From Candidatus Zixiibacteriota bacterium (GTDB lineage: Bacteria > Zixibacteria > MSB-5A5 > GN15 > FEB-12): 14,675 nucleotides of DNA. A program made the translations under genes and the position numbers. The stretch covers positions 1-14,675 of the forward strand of contig DAOWMZ010000009.1 in assembly GCA_030642845.1 (NCBI GenBank), written 5' to 3'. A model generated the notes under the pieces. It worked only from the letters and a program-made list of their open reading frames with translations, was not told the DNA's origin and did not search any database. Shown in pieces: positions 7,599-14,675 of the stretch. The number at the start of each line of letters is the position of its first letter. Position 1 is the stretch's first letter.

Positions 7599-10500
7599 AT
7601 GATCGATATGACAGGTAAGTCCATGATGCAGAAAAAGGGTGCTGTAGAATTTGCAGCAATCCAGATTCAAATAGCCTCACCGGATACAATCCTCTCATGG
7701 TCGTATGGCGAAGTATTGAAGCCGGAAACAATCAACTACCGCTCATTTAAACCGGAGCGCGACGGATTGTTCTGTGAAAGAATCTTCGGACCGGTCAAGG
7801 ACTGGGAATGTAACTGCGGAAAATATAAACGAATTCGTTTTCGCGGTATTGTATGCGATCGTTGTGGAGTTGAAGTTACCCAATCAAAGGTACGACGGGA
7901 AAGAATGGGCCATATTCAGTTGGCTGTCCCGGTATCTCATATCTGGTATTTTAAATCGCTGCCATCTCGCATAGGACATCTTGTTAATCTGTCAATTCGT
8001 GAACTTGAAAGAGTTCTCTATTACGAAAATTATCTTGTCATTGATCCGGGTAATTCCTCCTACGAAGAAGGGGATGTCCTGACCGAAGAAGAATTTGTCG
8101 AGCTTGAAGAAGCCGGTAAATCTTTTGATGCCCGTATGGGTGCCGAAGCGGTACGAGAAATCTTGGCTAGAAAAGATATAGATGAAATGGCTGTCGATCT
8201 ACGCGCAAAGGCGAAAATCGAAACATCGGTTCAAAGGAAAAAAGATGTCCTCAAACGGTTGCGTATTGTTGAATCTTTCCGTCAGTCAAATAATCGTCCG
8301 GAATGGATGGTTCTTGAAGTAATTCCTGTCATTCCACCTGATCTGCGCCCTCTGGTACCGTTGGAAGGCGGACGTTTTGCTACCTCTGATCTAAACGATT
8401 TGTATCGACGTGTAATTAACCGCAACAATCGTCTTAAAAAACTTATTGATATTCAGGCTCCCGAGGTCATTCTCCGCAATGAAAAAAGAATGCTTCAGGA
8501 AGCTGTTGATGCTCTGTTTGATAATGGCCGTCGTACTCACTCGGTACGAGGTGATTCCAAGCGTCCATTGAAATCTCTTTCAGATCTTTTAAAAGGGAAA
8601 CAGGGTCGTTTTCGCCAGAACCTGCTGGGTAAGCGTGTTGATTATTCCGGTCGTTCGGTTATTGTTGTCGGCCCGGAATTAAAACTGCATCAATGCGGTC
8701 TTCCCAAGAACATGGCGTTGGAATTGTTCAAGCCGTTTATCATTATGAAGCTTGAAGAGAAGGGATATGTACAGACAGTTAAGTCTGCTAAAAAACTGGT
8801 AGAGCATGAACGCCCTGAAGTTTGGGATATTCTCGAAGAGATCATTGAAGATCATCCGATCATGCTTAACCGTGCCCCTACTTTGCATAGACTGGGGATT
8901 CAAGCTTTCTATCCGGTACTGGTTGAGGGAAAAGCTATTCGTTTACATCCATTGGTTTGTGCTGCTTTTAATGCTGACTTTGATGGTGATCAGATGGCGG
9001 TTCATGTCCCCCTCTCATTTGAAGCCCAGCTTGAAGCGAAAATACTGATGCTATCTACCAATAATATATTGCTCCCATCCTCCGGTCGCCCGGTTGCTGT
9101 TCCGTCACAGGATATGGTTATTGGTTGTTACTACCTGACTAAGTCTAAAGAAGGCTGCAAAGGCGAAGGAATGTCTTTCTACGCTCCGGAAGAAGCTCTT
9201 GCGGCTTATGACTCCGGTAATCTGGAATTGCATTCTCTTATTGATGTAAGAATGGACCATGGAACTATCAAGACTACTCCAGGACAATTGATATTTAATA
9301 GTATTGTTCCTGAAGGACTTCCTTACATTGACGCGGCGACCAATCGCAAAAAACTTGAAGAAATTGTTGCTAAAACATACTGGTTGTATGGTCAGTCAAC
9401 GACTGTAGAATTTCTTGATAAGTTAAAACGTACCGGATTTGAATATGCAACAAAGGCTGGTATTACAGTTTCTATTGATGATTTGGTTGTTCCCAAAGAA
9501 AAAGGAGCTCTTATAAAAAAGGCCGAAACTGAAGTAGCTAAAATTAAGAAACAGTATGAGCGCGGTGTAATTACTAATGGTGAAAGATATAACCAGGTTA
9601 TTGATACTTGGACCAGAACTACTGCAGATGTTGCAACTGTTATGTTTGATAATCTTTCTCTGGAGGACCAGGGCTTTAACCCCGTTTATATGATGGCTGA
9701 TTCTGGTGCTCGTGGATCTCGTGAACAGATTCGTCAGTTGGCTGGTATGCGTGGTTTAATGGCTAAACCACAGAAGAAAATTACCGGTGGTGTTGGTGAA
9801 ATTATTGAAAACCCGATTACTTCGAATTTCCGCGAAGGTTTAACTGTACAGGAATACTTTATCTCAACTCATGGTGCTCGTAAGGGATTGGCCGATACAG
9901 CCTTAAAGACTGCTGATGCCGGTTATCTAACCCGTCGTTTGGTTGATGTATCTCAGGACGTGATTATCCGTGAAATTGACTGCGGTACTATTCTCGGACT
10001 TGAAGTTTCAGCTATTAAAGAGGGTGAAGAGGTTATTGAATCACTCAGCGATCGTATTCTTGGAAGGGTATCGCTTGAAGATGTGTATGACCCGATTTCT
10101 GAAGAGAAGATTATCTCTGCCGGTGACCCGATTGAAGAGAAGGATGCAGCTGCTATCGAAGAGGCCGGAGTGGAAACGGTCAATATTAGATCAGTATTAA
10201 CATGTGAATCCAAATTTGGTGTTTGTGCCAAATGTTATAGTCGAAACCTGGCTACCATGAAAATGGTGCATATTGGGGAGGCGGTTGGAGTTATTGCCGC
10301 CCAGTCAATTGGTGAACCGGGTACCCAGCTGACACTTAGAACTTTTCATATTGGTGGTACTGCTGCTCGTATTGCTGAGCAGTCTCAGGTAGAATCTAAA
10401 TATGATGGTGTTGTTAAATTTAATGATATTAAAGCTCTCACCAAAAAAGAGGGCAAGACTATGGTTGTCAGTCGTGAAGGGGTTGGCGAGATTCATGTTT

Positions 10501-11723
10501 TGGATGATAAGGATCGTGTCAGAACTCGTCTTAACGTTCCCTATGGGGCTAATCTATCCGTAAAAGATGGTCAGAAAGTAAAGAAGGGTGATCTTATATT
10601 TGAATGGGATCCTTATACCGGTACAATTTTATCAGAGAAAAATGGTAAAATCGAGTTTAAGGATATTATCAAAGATGTTTCGTTCCGTGAAGCTCACGAT
10701 GAACAAACCGGTTTGATACAGTCAATTATTATTGACACAAAAGATAAAACCATTTTCCCAACAATAATAATTAAATCAGCCAGCGGCAAAACTGTCGGTA
10801 GTTATCGTATCCCGACCGATGCCCAGTTGCAGGTAACTGACGGACAGGATATTGCTCCTGGTGATATACTTGTCAAAATGCCTCGTGTCATCTCAAAATC
10901 ACGTGATATTACCGGTGGTTTACCTCGTGTTGCCGAGTTATTTGAAGCTCGTCGTCCAAGTGATCCTGCGGTAGTTACCGAGATTGACGGTGAAATTGAA
11001 TTTGGCAAGATAGTTCGCGGTCAGCAACAGATTATTGTTAATAGTGAATTGGATGAAACAAGAGATTATCTCGTACCTCATGGTAAACATTTGATGGTTC
11101 ATTCCGGTGATATGGTTAGAGCGGGCGACCGCCTCTGTGAAGGAGCGATTGACCCTCATGATATTCTGGATATTTTAGGTGTATATGAAGCTCAGTCCTA
11201 TCTGGTGAATGAAATTCAGGAAGTTTATCGCTTACAGGGTGTTAAGATCAATGATAAACACATTGAGGTAATTGTCCGACAAATGATGCAGAAGGTGCAA
11301 ATTGAAACTATTGGTGACACCAACTTCCTTGAAGGTGAAAAAGTTGATAAGCTTAAGTTCTCTGATGAAAATGATAGGGTTATAGCTGAAGGCGGAGAAC
11401 CTGCAACTTCTCGACCTATGTTGCTTGGTATTACCAGAGCTTCTTTATCCACCGAAAGTTTCATCTCTGCTGCTTCGTTCCAAGAGACTACAAAAGTTCT
11501 TACTGAAGCTGCAATCTCCGGAAAAGTGGACTATTTATTGGGCCTGAAAGAGAATGTAATTATCGGCCATTTGATTCCGGCCGGTACTGGTATAGATAAA
11601 TATAAGAATATGGAAGTCATTCCTGAAGAAGAAGTGGAACCGGAAGAGGAATTATCTGTCTCGGAAGCGTCCGAAGGGGATTCTTCTCAAAAAGTAGTTG
11701 ATATTTTTAATAAAAACTCTTGA
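7599..11723 (+). CDS. rpoC: DNA-directed RNA polymerase subunit beta'
   Basis: RpoC supplies the catalytic magnesium site. The 1374-residue product is full length. ATG 7599 is five bases after AGGAGA (7588-7593). In order: the N-terminal zinc finger (Cys71, Cys73, Cys86, Cys89); the invariant NADFDGD at 458-464, whose Asp460, Asp462 and Asp464 hold the metal; the bridge helix beginning [19 protein letters not shown] at 759; the second zinc site (Cys795, Cys869, Cys876, Cys879, the same spacing as E. coli); and the trigger loop with Arg914 and His917. The trigger loop carries a long insertion (about 925-1100) like the SI3 module of Gram-negative enzymes, ending before [18 protein letters not shown]. 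After LIPAGTG (1325-1331) comes an acidic tail of about 43 residues. The stop codon overlaps a possible promoter for the str genes. Confidence 0.99.
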   Translation: MIDMTGKSMMQKKGAVEFAAIQIQIASPDTILSWSYGEVLKPETINYRSFKPERDGLFCERIFGPVKDWECNCGKYKRIRFRGIVCDRCGVEVTQSKVRRERMGHIQLAVPVSHIWYFKSLPSRIGHLVNLSIRELERVLYYENYLVIDPGNSSYEEGDVLTEEEFVELEEAGKSFDARMGAEAVREILARKDIDEMAVDLRAKAKIETSVQRKKDVLKRLRIVESFRQSNNRPEWMVLEVIPVIPPDLRPLVPLEGGRFATSDLNDLYRRVINRNNRLKKLIDIQAPEVILRNEKRMLQEAVDALFDNGRRTHSVRGDSKRPLKSLSDLLKGKQGRFRQNLLGKRVDYSGRSVIVVGPELKLHQCGLPKNMALELFKPFIIMKLEEKGYVQTVKSAKKLVEHERPEVWDILEEIIEDHPIMLNRAPTLHRLGIQAFYPVLVEGKAIRLHPLVCAAFNADFDGDQMAVHVPLSFEAQLEAKILMLSTNNILLPSSGRPVAVPSQDMVIGCYYLTKSKEGCKGEGMSFYAPEEALAAYDSGNLELHSLIDVRMDHGTIKTTPGQLIFNSIVPEGLPYIDAATNRKKLEEIVAKTYWLYGQSTTVEFLDKLKRTGFEYATKAGITVSIDDLVVPKEKGALIKKAETEVAKIKKQYERGVITNGERYNQVIDTWTRTTADVATVMFDNLSLEDQGFNPVYMMADSGARGSREQIRQLAGMRGLMAKPQKKITGGVGEIIENPITSNFREGLTVQEYFISTHGARKGLADTALKTADAGYLTRRLVDVSQDVIIREIDCGTILGLEVSAIKEGEEVIESLSDRILGRVSLEDVYDPISEEKIISAGDPIEEKDAAAIEEAGVETVNIRSVLTCESKFGVCAKCYSRNLATMKMVHIGEAVGVIAAQSIGEPGTQLTLRTFHIGGTAARIAEQSQVESKYDGVVKFNDIKALTKKEGKTMVVSREGVGEIHVLDDKDRVRTRLNVPYGANLSVKDGQKVKKGDLIFEWDPYTGTILSEKNGKIEFKDIIKDVSFREAHDEQTGLIQSIIIDTKDKTIFPTIIIKSASGKTVGSYRIPTDAQLQVTDGQDIAPGDILVKMPRVISKSRDITGGLPRVAELFEARRPSDPAVVTEIDGEIEFGKIVRGQQQIIVNSELDETRDYLVPHGKHLMVHSGDMVRAGDRLCEGAIDPHDILDILGVYEAQSYLVNEIQEVYRLQGVKINDKHIEVIVRQMMQKVQIETIGDTNFLEGEKVDKLKFSDENDRVIAEGGEPATSRPMLLGITRASLSTESFISAASFQETTKVLTEAAISGKVDYLLGLKENVIIGHLIPAGTGIDKYKNMEVIPEEEVEPEEELSVSEASEGDSSQKVVDIFNKNS

Positions 11724-11747
11724 CAGATCAGAATTTAAGGTTAAATT
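11720..11747 (+). promoter_or_regulatory. Possible str operon promoter overlapping the rpoC stop codon
   Basis: TTGACA (11720-11725) is a perfect -35 consensus hexamer and contains the rpoC stop codon TGA (11721-11723). TAAATT (11742-11747, spacing 16) matches the -10 consensus at four of six positions. TTAAAT (11741-11746, spacing 15) is an alternative. Transcription would start near 11754, leaving about 40 bases of leader before the rpsL GTG. A separate promoter here would let rpsL, rpsG and possibly fusA be made at ribosomal-protein rates above rpoBC. The -35 is striking but the -10 is weak. Confidence 0.4.
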
Positions 11748-11793
11748 TGCCGTTCTATGTTCGATTATTGGCAATAGGTAAATAGGAGATAAT

Positions 11794-12168
11794 GTGCCGA
11801 CGATAAATCAATTGATTCGCAAGGGAAGAAAGCGGATCCTGGAAAAAACAAATACCCCGGCTATGGGTGCCTGTCCTCAAAAGAGAGGTGTTTGTACACG
11901 TGTGTATACTTCTACACCAAAGAAGCCGAATTCAGCTTTACGTAAAGTAGCCAGGGTGCGATTGACAAATAAAATGGAAGTAACTGCTTACATCCCCGGT
12001 GAAGGGCATAATCTTCAGGAACACTCGATTGTGATGATTCGCGGCGGTCGTGTTAAGGATTTGCCGGGTGTCCGCTATCACATTATTCGTGGTACAATGG
12101 ATACATCTGGTGTGGCTGATCGCAAACGTTCACGATCCAAGTATGGAACTAAGAAACCCAAAGCGTAG
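11794..12168 (+). CDS. rpsL: 30S ribosomal protein S12
   Basis: S12 lies at the decoding centre of the small subunit and controls reading accuracy. The 124-residue product is the usual length and highly conserved ([52 protein letters not shown]). The residues altered in streptomycin-resistant mutants are wild type: Lys43, Lys88 and Pro91. Asp89, the residue methylthiolated in E. coli S12, is present. The start is GTG at 11794 after AGGAGA (11784-11789). An ATG overlapping it at 11792 opens only four codons in another frame, and MPTINQL is the expected N-terminus, so GTG is preferred. The 70-base spacer from rpoC contains a possible promoter. Confidence 0.98.
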   Translation: MPTINQLIRKGRKRILEKTNTPAMGACPQKRGVCTRVYTSTPKKPNSALRKVARVRLTNKMEVTAYIPGEGHNLQEHSIVMIRGGRVKDLPGVRYHIIRGTMDTSGVADRKRSRSKYGTKKPKA

Positions 12169-12182
12169 GAAACTAATAGAGA

Positions 12183-12653
12183 ATGTCAAGACGTTATAGT
12201 GCTCAAAAAAAGCCCGTTATAGTTGATTACAAATTTAAAGATAAACTGGTTACTCAGTTTGTTTCCTGTTTGATGAAAAATGGTAAGCGTTCCACTGCTG
12301 AACGGATTCTCTATGATGCTTTGGATACGGTGGAGAAGAAATCAGGCGAAAGTGGTTTGGAGCTGTTTCGCAAATCTATAAATAATGTTAAACCTGTTCT
12401 TGAAGTTCGTTCCCGTCGAGTTGGCGGTGCCACTTATCAGGTTCCGGTTGAAGTCCGACCGGATAGACGAACTGCTTTAGCAATAAGATGGGTAATCTTA
12501 TACACCAAGGCGCGGAATGGCAAAACGATGGCCGAAAAGCTTGCCGCTGAACTGCTAGCAGCTGCAAACAATGAAGGAGCATCAATAAAGAAGAAGGAGG
12601 ATACTCACAAGATGGCAGAGGCCAACAAGGCTTTTGCACACTTTAAGTGGTAG
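12183..12653 (+). CDS. rpsG: 30S ribosomal protein S7
   Basis: S7 starts assembly of the 30S head by binding the 3' major domain of 16S rRNA and lines the E-site tRNA channel. In E. coli it also represses its own operon. The 156-residue product is full length. The most conserved block, [19 protein letters not shown], is at residues 75-93, and the family ending [18 protein letters not shown] is intact. ATG 12183 follows rpsL by 14 bases, with a modest AGGAAA (12167-12172) overlapping the rpsL stop. Translational coupling with rpsL is likely. A strong AAGGAGGA inside the gene (12594-12601) is a by-product of the conserved Lys-Lys-Glu-Asp codons. Confidence 0.98.
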   Translation: MSRRYSAQKKPVIVDYKFKDKLVTQFVSCLMKNGKRSTAERILYDALDTVEKKSGESGLELFRKSINNVKPVLEVRSRRVGGATYQVPVEVRPDRRTALAIRWVILYTKARNGKTMAEKLAAELLAAANNEGASIKKKEDTHKMAEANKAFAHFKW

Positions 12654-12746
12654 TTGCAATCTTGTTATTCTATGAATTCAGGAAACTGTAATTTATTTAA
12701 CAAAGGATAAAGGTTTGAAACAGACAGTTTTGTGGCGGTGGTAAGA

Positions 12747-12752
12747 TATAAT
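12747..12752 (+). promoter_or_regulatory. Perfect -10 hexamer upstream of fusA (possible promoter)
   Basis: TATAAT (12747-12752) is a perfect -10 consensus in the rpsG-fusA spacer. No good -35 stands at 16-18 bases upstream (ACAGTT at 12724-12729), and TTGAAA (12715-12720) is too far away at 26 bases. If active, transcripts would start near 12759 and carry about 98 bases of leader that includes both hairpins described next. It may be only an AT-rich coincidence. Confidence 0.3.
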
Positions 12753-12764
12753 AATTATCGCTAC

Positions 12765-12787
12765 TTTCTTCTTTTTTAAGAGGAGGT
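12765..12787 (+). promoter_or_regulatory. Orphan Shine-Dalgarno that can be masked by a pyrimidine tract
   Basis: AGGAGGT (12781-12787) is a perfect ribosome-binding sequence, but no ATG, GTG or TTG follows at a usable distance; the fusA ATG is 69 bases away. The pyrimidine tract TTTCTTCTT (12765-12773) can pair with AAGAGGAGG (12778-12786) around a TTTT loop. This gives nine pairs, three of them G-U, which would hide the site. Whether it acts as a ribosome standby site, a regulatory element or is a remnant cannot be told from sequence. Confidence 0.4.
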
Positions 12788-12794
12788 AACCCAC

Positions 12795-12847
12795 CCCTGA
12801 TTTACTGAAGTTTTTAATTATAAATGTGAGTATCAGGGAATTTTTTT
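12795..12847 (+). terminator. Intrinsic terminator-like hairpin just before fusA
   Basis: CCCTGA (12795-12800) pairs with TCAGGG (12833-12838). After a two-base bulge, TACT (12803-12806) pairs with AGTA (12829-12832), and a small AT hairpin (TTTA/TAAA, 12813-12816/12821-12824) closes the top. After AA come seven T (12841-12847), the layout of a Rho-independent terminator on the + strand. It ends only nine bases before the fusA ATG, so it either ends the rpsL-rpsG transcript or works as an attenuator for fusA. The large, weakly paired loop makes it less efficient than a textbook terminator. Confidence 0.55.
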
Positions 12848-12856
12848 GTCTAAGTC

Positions 12857-14675
12857 ATGAATTTAAAGCAAGTACGAAATATTGGAATTATGGCGCATAT
12901 CGATGCCGGGAAAACCACTACTACGGAGAGGATTCTTTTCTATACCGGAAAGACTCACCGGATGGGGGAAGTGCATGATGGTGCGGCTACTATGGACTGG
13001 ATGGAGCAGGAAAAAGAGCGTGGTATCACTATCACTTCAGCTGCTACTACTTGTTTCTGGCGTGATCATACGATCAATATTATTGATACTCCCGGACACG
13101 TTGATTTTACAGTAGAGGTTGAGCGGTCTTTGAGAGTGCTTGATGGAGCTGTTGCTCTGTTCTGTGCTGTTGGAGGTGTTGAACCACAATCGGAAACAGT
13201 CTGGCGACAAGCTGATAAGTATCAGGTTCCCAGAATAGCTTATATTAATAAGATGGATAGAACCGGCGCAAATTTTAATCTTGCTTTGAATACAATGAAT
13301 GAACGATTTGCTTCCAATTGTGTGGCCATTAATGTACCAGCCGGTGAAGGGGAGATGTTCCGCGGAATTATTGATCTTATGACTATGAAATTCCGTGTTT
13401 TTCATGAAGACTCTGCGGGAACAACTTATGATGATTTGGATGTCCCTGAGGATATGATTCCAATGGCGAATGAGTATCGTGAAAAATTGCTCGAAGCGGT
13501 GGCCGATACTGACGATCACCTTCTCGAACAGTTTTTGCATGATGAACCTCTTGATCCTGTCGAAGTTATGGTTGCTGTCAGAAAAGCTACGATTGAGTCA
13601 AGAATGGTGCCTGTTCTTTGCGGGTCGTCATTTAAAAACAAAGGAATTCAGAAATTACTTGATGCGGTAGTCGATTTTCTTCCTTCTCCTCTGGACAAAC
13701 CTTCTATTGAAGGTCATTTGATAGATAATTCTGAAAAGATAGTAATACGTAATGCCAATATTGATGAACCCACCTGTGCTTTAGCTTTTAAAATTATTAC
13801 AGATCCTTATGTAGGTCGCTTGACTTATGTCCGAGTTTATTCAGGGCAGATTAAGGCTGGTTCTTATTTGTTAAACCCAAATGCAGGTATCAAAGAGAGA
13901 GTTGCCCGTCTGCTTAGGATGCACTCCAATAAGCGCGAAGATATCAAGGTGGCTTATGCCGGTGATATCGTTGCTGTCATTGGTTTACGGAAAACTACTA
14001 CTGGCGATACTCTCTGTGACCCGAAACATCCCTTGGTTTTGGAAAGTATGTCATTCCCGGAACCGGTCGTTTCTGTCTCTATTGAACCCAAAACGCAGGT
14101 TGATCAGGACAAATTAACAGAGGCATTAATAAAACTTGCAGAAGAAGATCCCACATTTCAGGTTAGGCAGGACGAAGATACTGCTCAGACAATTATTAGT
14201 GGAATGGGCGAGCTTCATTTGGAGATCCTTGTTGATCGTTTAAGGCGTGAATTTAATGTGGAAGCTTCGGTTGGCAAGCCATCGGTTGCGTATAAAGAGA
14301 CAATCTCCCGTGAAGTTGAATGCGAAGGAAGATTTGTTCGGCAGTCAGGTGGCAAGGGTCAATATGGCCATGTCATTATGAAGATCAGACCAACTGATGA
14401 TAATACGCCTTTTAAATTTGAAAATAATATTAAAATGGGTGCTATTCCCAGAGGATTTATCCCCTCTATTGAACGAGGTGTGAAAGATTCTATGGATAAT
14501 GGTGTCTTGGCCGGTTATCCTATTACCGGTATCCATTGTGAACTTATTGATGGTAGTTTCCATGAGGTTGATTCCAACGAGATGGCTTTTCGTGTAGCCG
14601 GATCAATGGCACTGCAAAATGGTGTCAGAAAAGCCAGGCCTGTGCTTCTTGAACCGATTATGGATGTCGAAGTTA
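12857..14675 (+). CDS. fusA: Elongation factor G (3' partial)
   Basis: EF-G is the GTPase that drives tRNA-mRNA translocation and, with ribosome recycling factor, splits ribosomes. The frame runs to the window end: 606 codons of about 690-700, so most of domain V is missing. GTPase motifs are intact: AHIDAGKTT (residues 13-21), the switch region with RGITI (55-59), DTPGH with His81 (77-81) and NKMD (131-134). Domains II, III and IV follow, with [11 protein letters not shown] and the GKGQYGHV block of domain IV. An in-frame TAA at 12851 limits the start, and ATG 12857 gives the expected N-terminus [12 protein letters not shown]. No good Shine-Dalgarno precedes it (AGGGA at 12835-12839 is 17 bases away and inside a hairpin), which is odd for such a highly expressed gene. 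It resembles canonical EF-G rather than a divergent paralogue. Confidence 0.98.
   Translation, partial: MNLKQVRNIGIMAHIDAGKTTTTERILFYTGKTHRMGEVHDGAATMDWMEQEKERGITITSAATTCFWRDHTINIIDTPGHVDFTVEVERSLRVLDGAVALFCAVGGVEPQSETVWRQADKYQVPRIAYINKMDRTGANFNLALNTMNERFASNCVAINVPAGEGEMFRGIIDLMTMKFRVFHEDSAGTTYDDLDVPEDMIPMANEYREKLLEAVADTDDHLLEQFLHDEPLDPVEVMVAVRKATIESRMVPVLCGSSFKNKGIQKLLDAVVDFLPSPLDKPSIEGHLIDNSEKIVIRNANIDEPTCALAFKIITDPYVGRLTYVRVYSGQIKAGSYLLNPNAGIKERVARLLRMHSNKREDIKVAYAGDIVAVIGLRKTTTGDTLCDPKHPLVLESMSFPEPVVSVSIEPKTQVDQDKLTEALIKLAEEDPTFQVRQDEDTAQTIISGMGELHLEILVDRLRREFNVEASVGKPSVAYKETISREVECEGRFVRQSGGKGQYGHVIMKIRPTDDNTPFKFENNIKMGAIPRGFIPSIERGVKDSMDNGVLAGYPITGIHCELIDGSFHEVDSNEMAFRVAGSMALQNGVRKARPVLLEPIMDVEV

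Noticed and set aside
7550..7618. A 22-codon + strand ORF beginning right after GGAGGA in the rpoB-rpoC spacer and overlapping the rpoC start
   Set aside because: The ATG touches the Shine-Dalgarno-like sequence (no spacing), the peptide is not recognisable, and the rpoC site AGGAGA lies inside it. It does not look translated.
11747..11774. Inverted repeat TTGCC/GGCAA in the rpoC-rpsL spacer
   Set aside because: Only five base pairs around an 18-base loop and no T-run. This is within chance expectation and not a terminator.
12594..12653. Perfect AAGGAGGA followed ten bases later by an in-frame ATG inside rpsG, suggesting an internal start of a 13-residue peptide
   Set aside because: The bases encode the conserved S7 ending ([16 protein letters not shown]), so the site follows from protein conservation rather than selection for initiation.
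13037..13540. A 167-codon - strand ORF opposite fusA
   Set aside because: It is antisense to the conserved GTPase domain of EF-G, has no recognisable domain and is rich in residues typical of reverse-complement reading. It is a shadow of fusA.

Overview
The window is a continuous stretch of bacterial core information-processing genes, all on the + strand. In order they are: the 3' end of tuf (EF-Tu), rpmG (L33), tRNA-Trp, secE, nusG, rplK (L11), rplA (L1), rplJ (L10), rplL (L7/L12), rpoB, rpoC, rpsL (S12), rpsG (S7) and the first 606 codons of fusA (EF-G). I found no mobile element, CRISPR array, phage gene, rRNA or accessory gene. No unknown protein is present, so nothing here supports an undescribed protein system. 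What remains to look at is in the spacers, which hold several RNA hairpins.

Organism: a moderately AT-rich bacterium. RpoB (1260 aa) and RpoC (1374 aa) both carry the Gram-negative-type lineage insertions: a charged helical insertion before the RpoB active-site lysines, and a long insertion in the RpoC trigger loop. The very short single-span SecE excludes the three-span enterobacterial type. The sequences read like the Fibrobacteres-Chlorobi-Bacteroidetes superphylum or a neighbouring candidate phylum (Zixibacteria-like is my guess), but I cannot place it without a tree. Most genes have clear Shine-Dalgarno (SD) sequences, unlike typical Bacteroidetes.

Layout: 1-665 is translation factor and secretion (EF-Tu, L33, tRNA-Trp, SecE). 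679-2430 holds NusG, L11 and L1. 2449-3482 holds the ribosomal stalk (L10, L7/L12). 3483-3754 is a 272-base spacer with a strong hairpin resembling the leaky attenuator known between rplL and rpoB in E. coli. 3755-11723 is the catalytic core of RNA polymerase. 11724-14675 is the str operon, entered through a possible promoter overlapping the rpoC stop codon. A 203-base spacer before fusA contains an orphan SD sequence and a terminator-like hairpin ending 9 bases before the fusA start.

Together the genes make RNA polymerase, a transcription elongation factor that couples transcription to translation, the factor-binding stalk and decoding-site proteins of the ribosome, the two main elongation GTPases, and one subunit of the protein-export channel. 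The hairpins between genes are the natural places where expression of stalk, polymerase and EF-G would be set to different levels.
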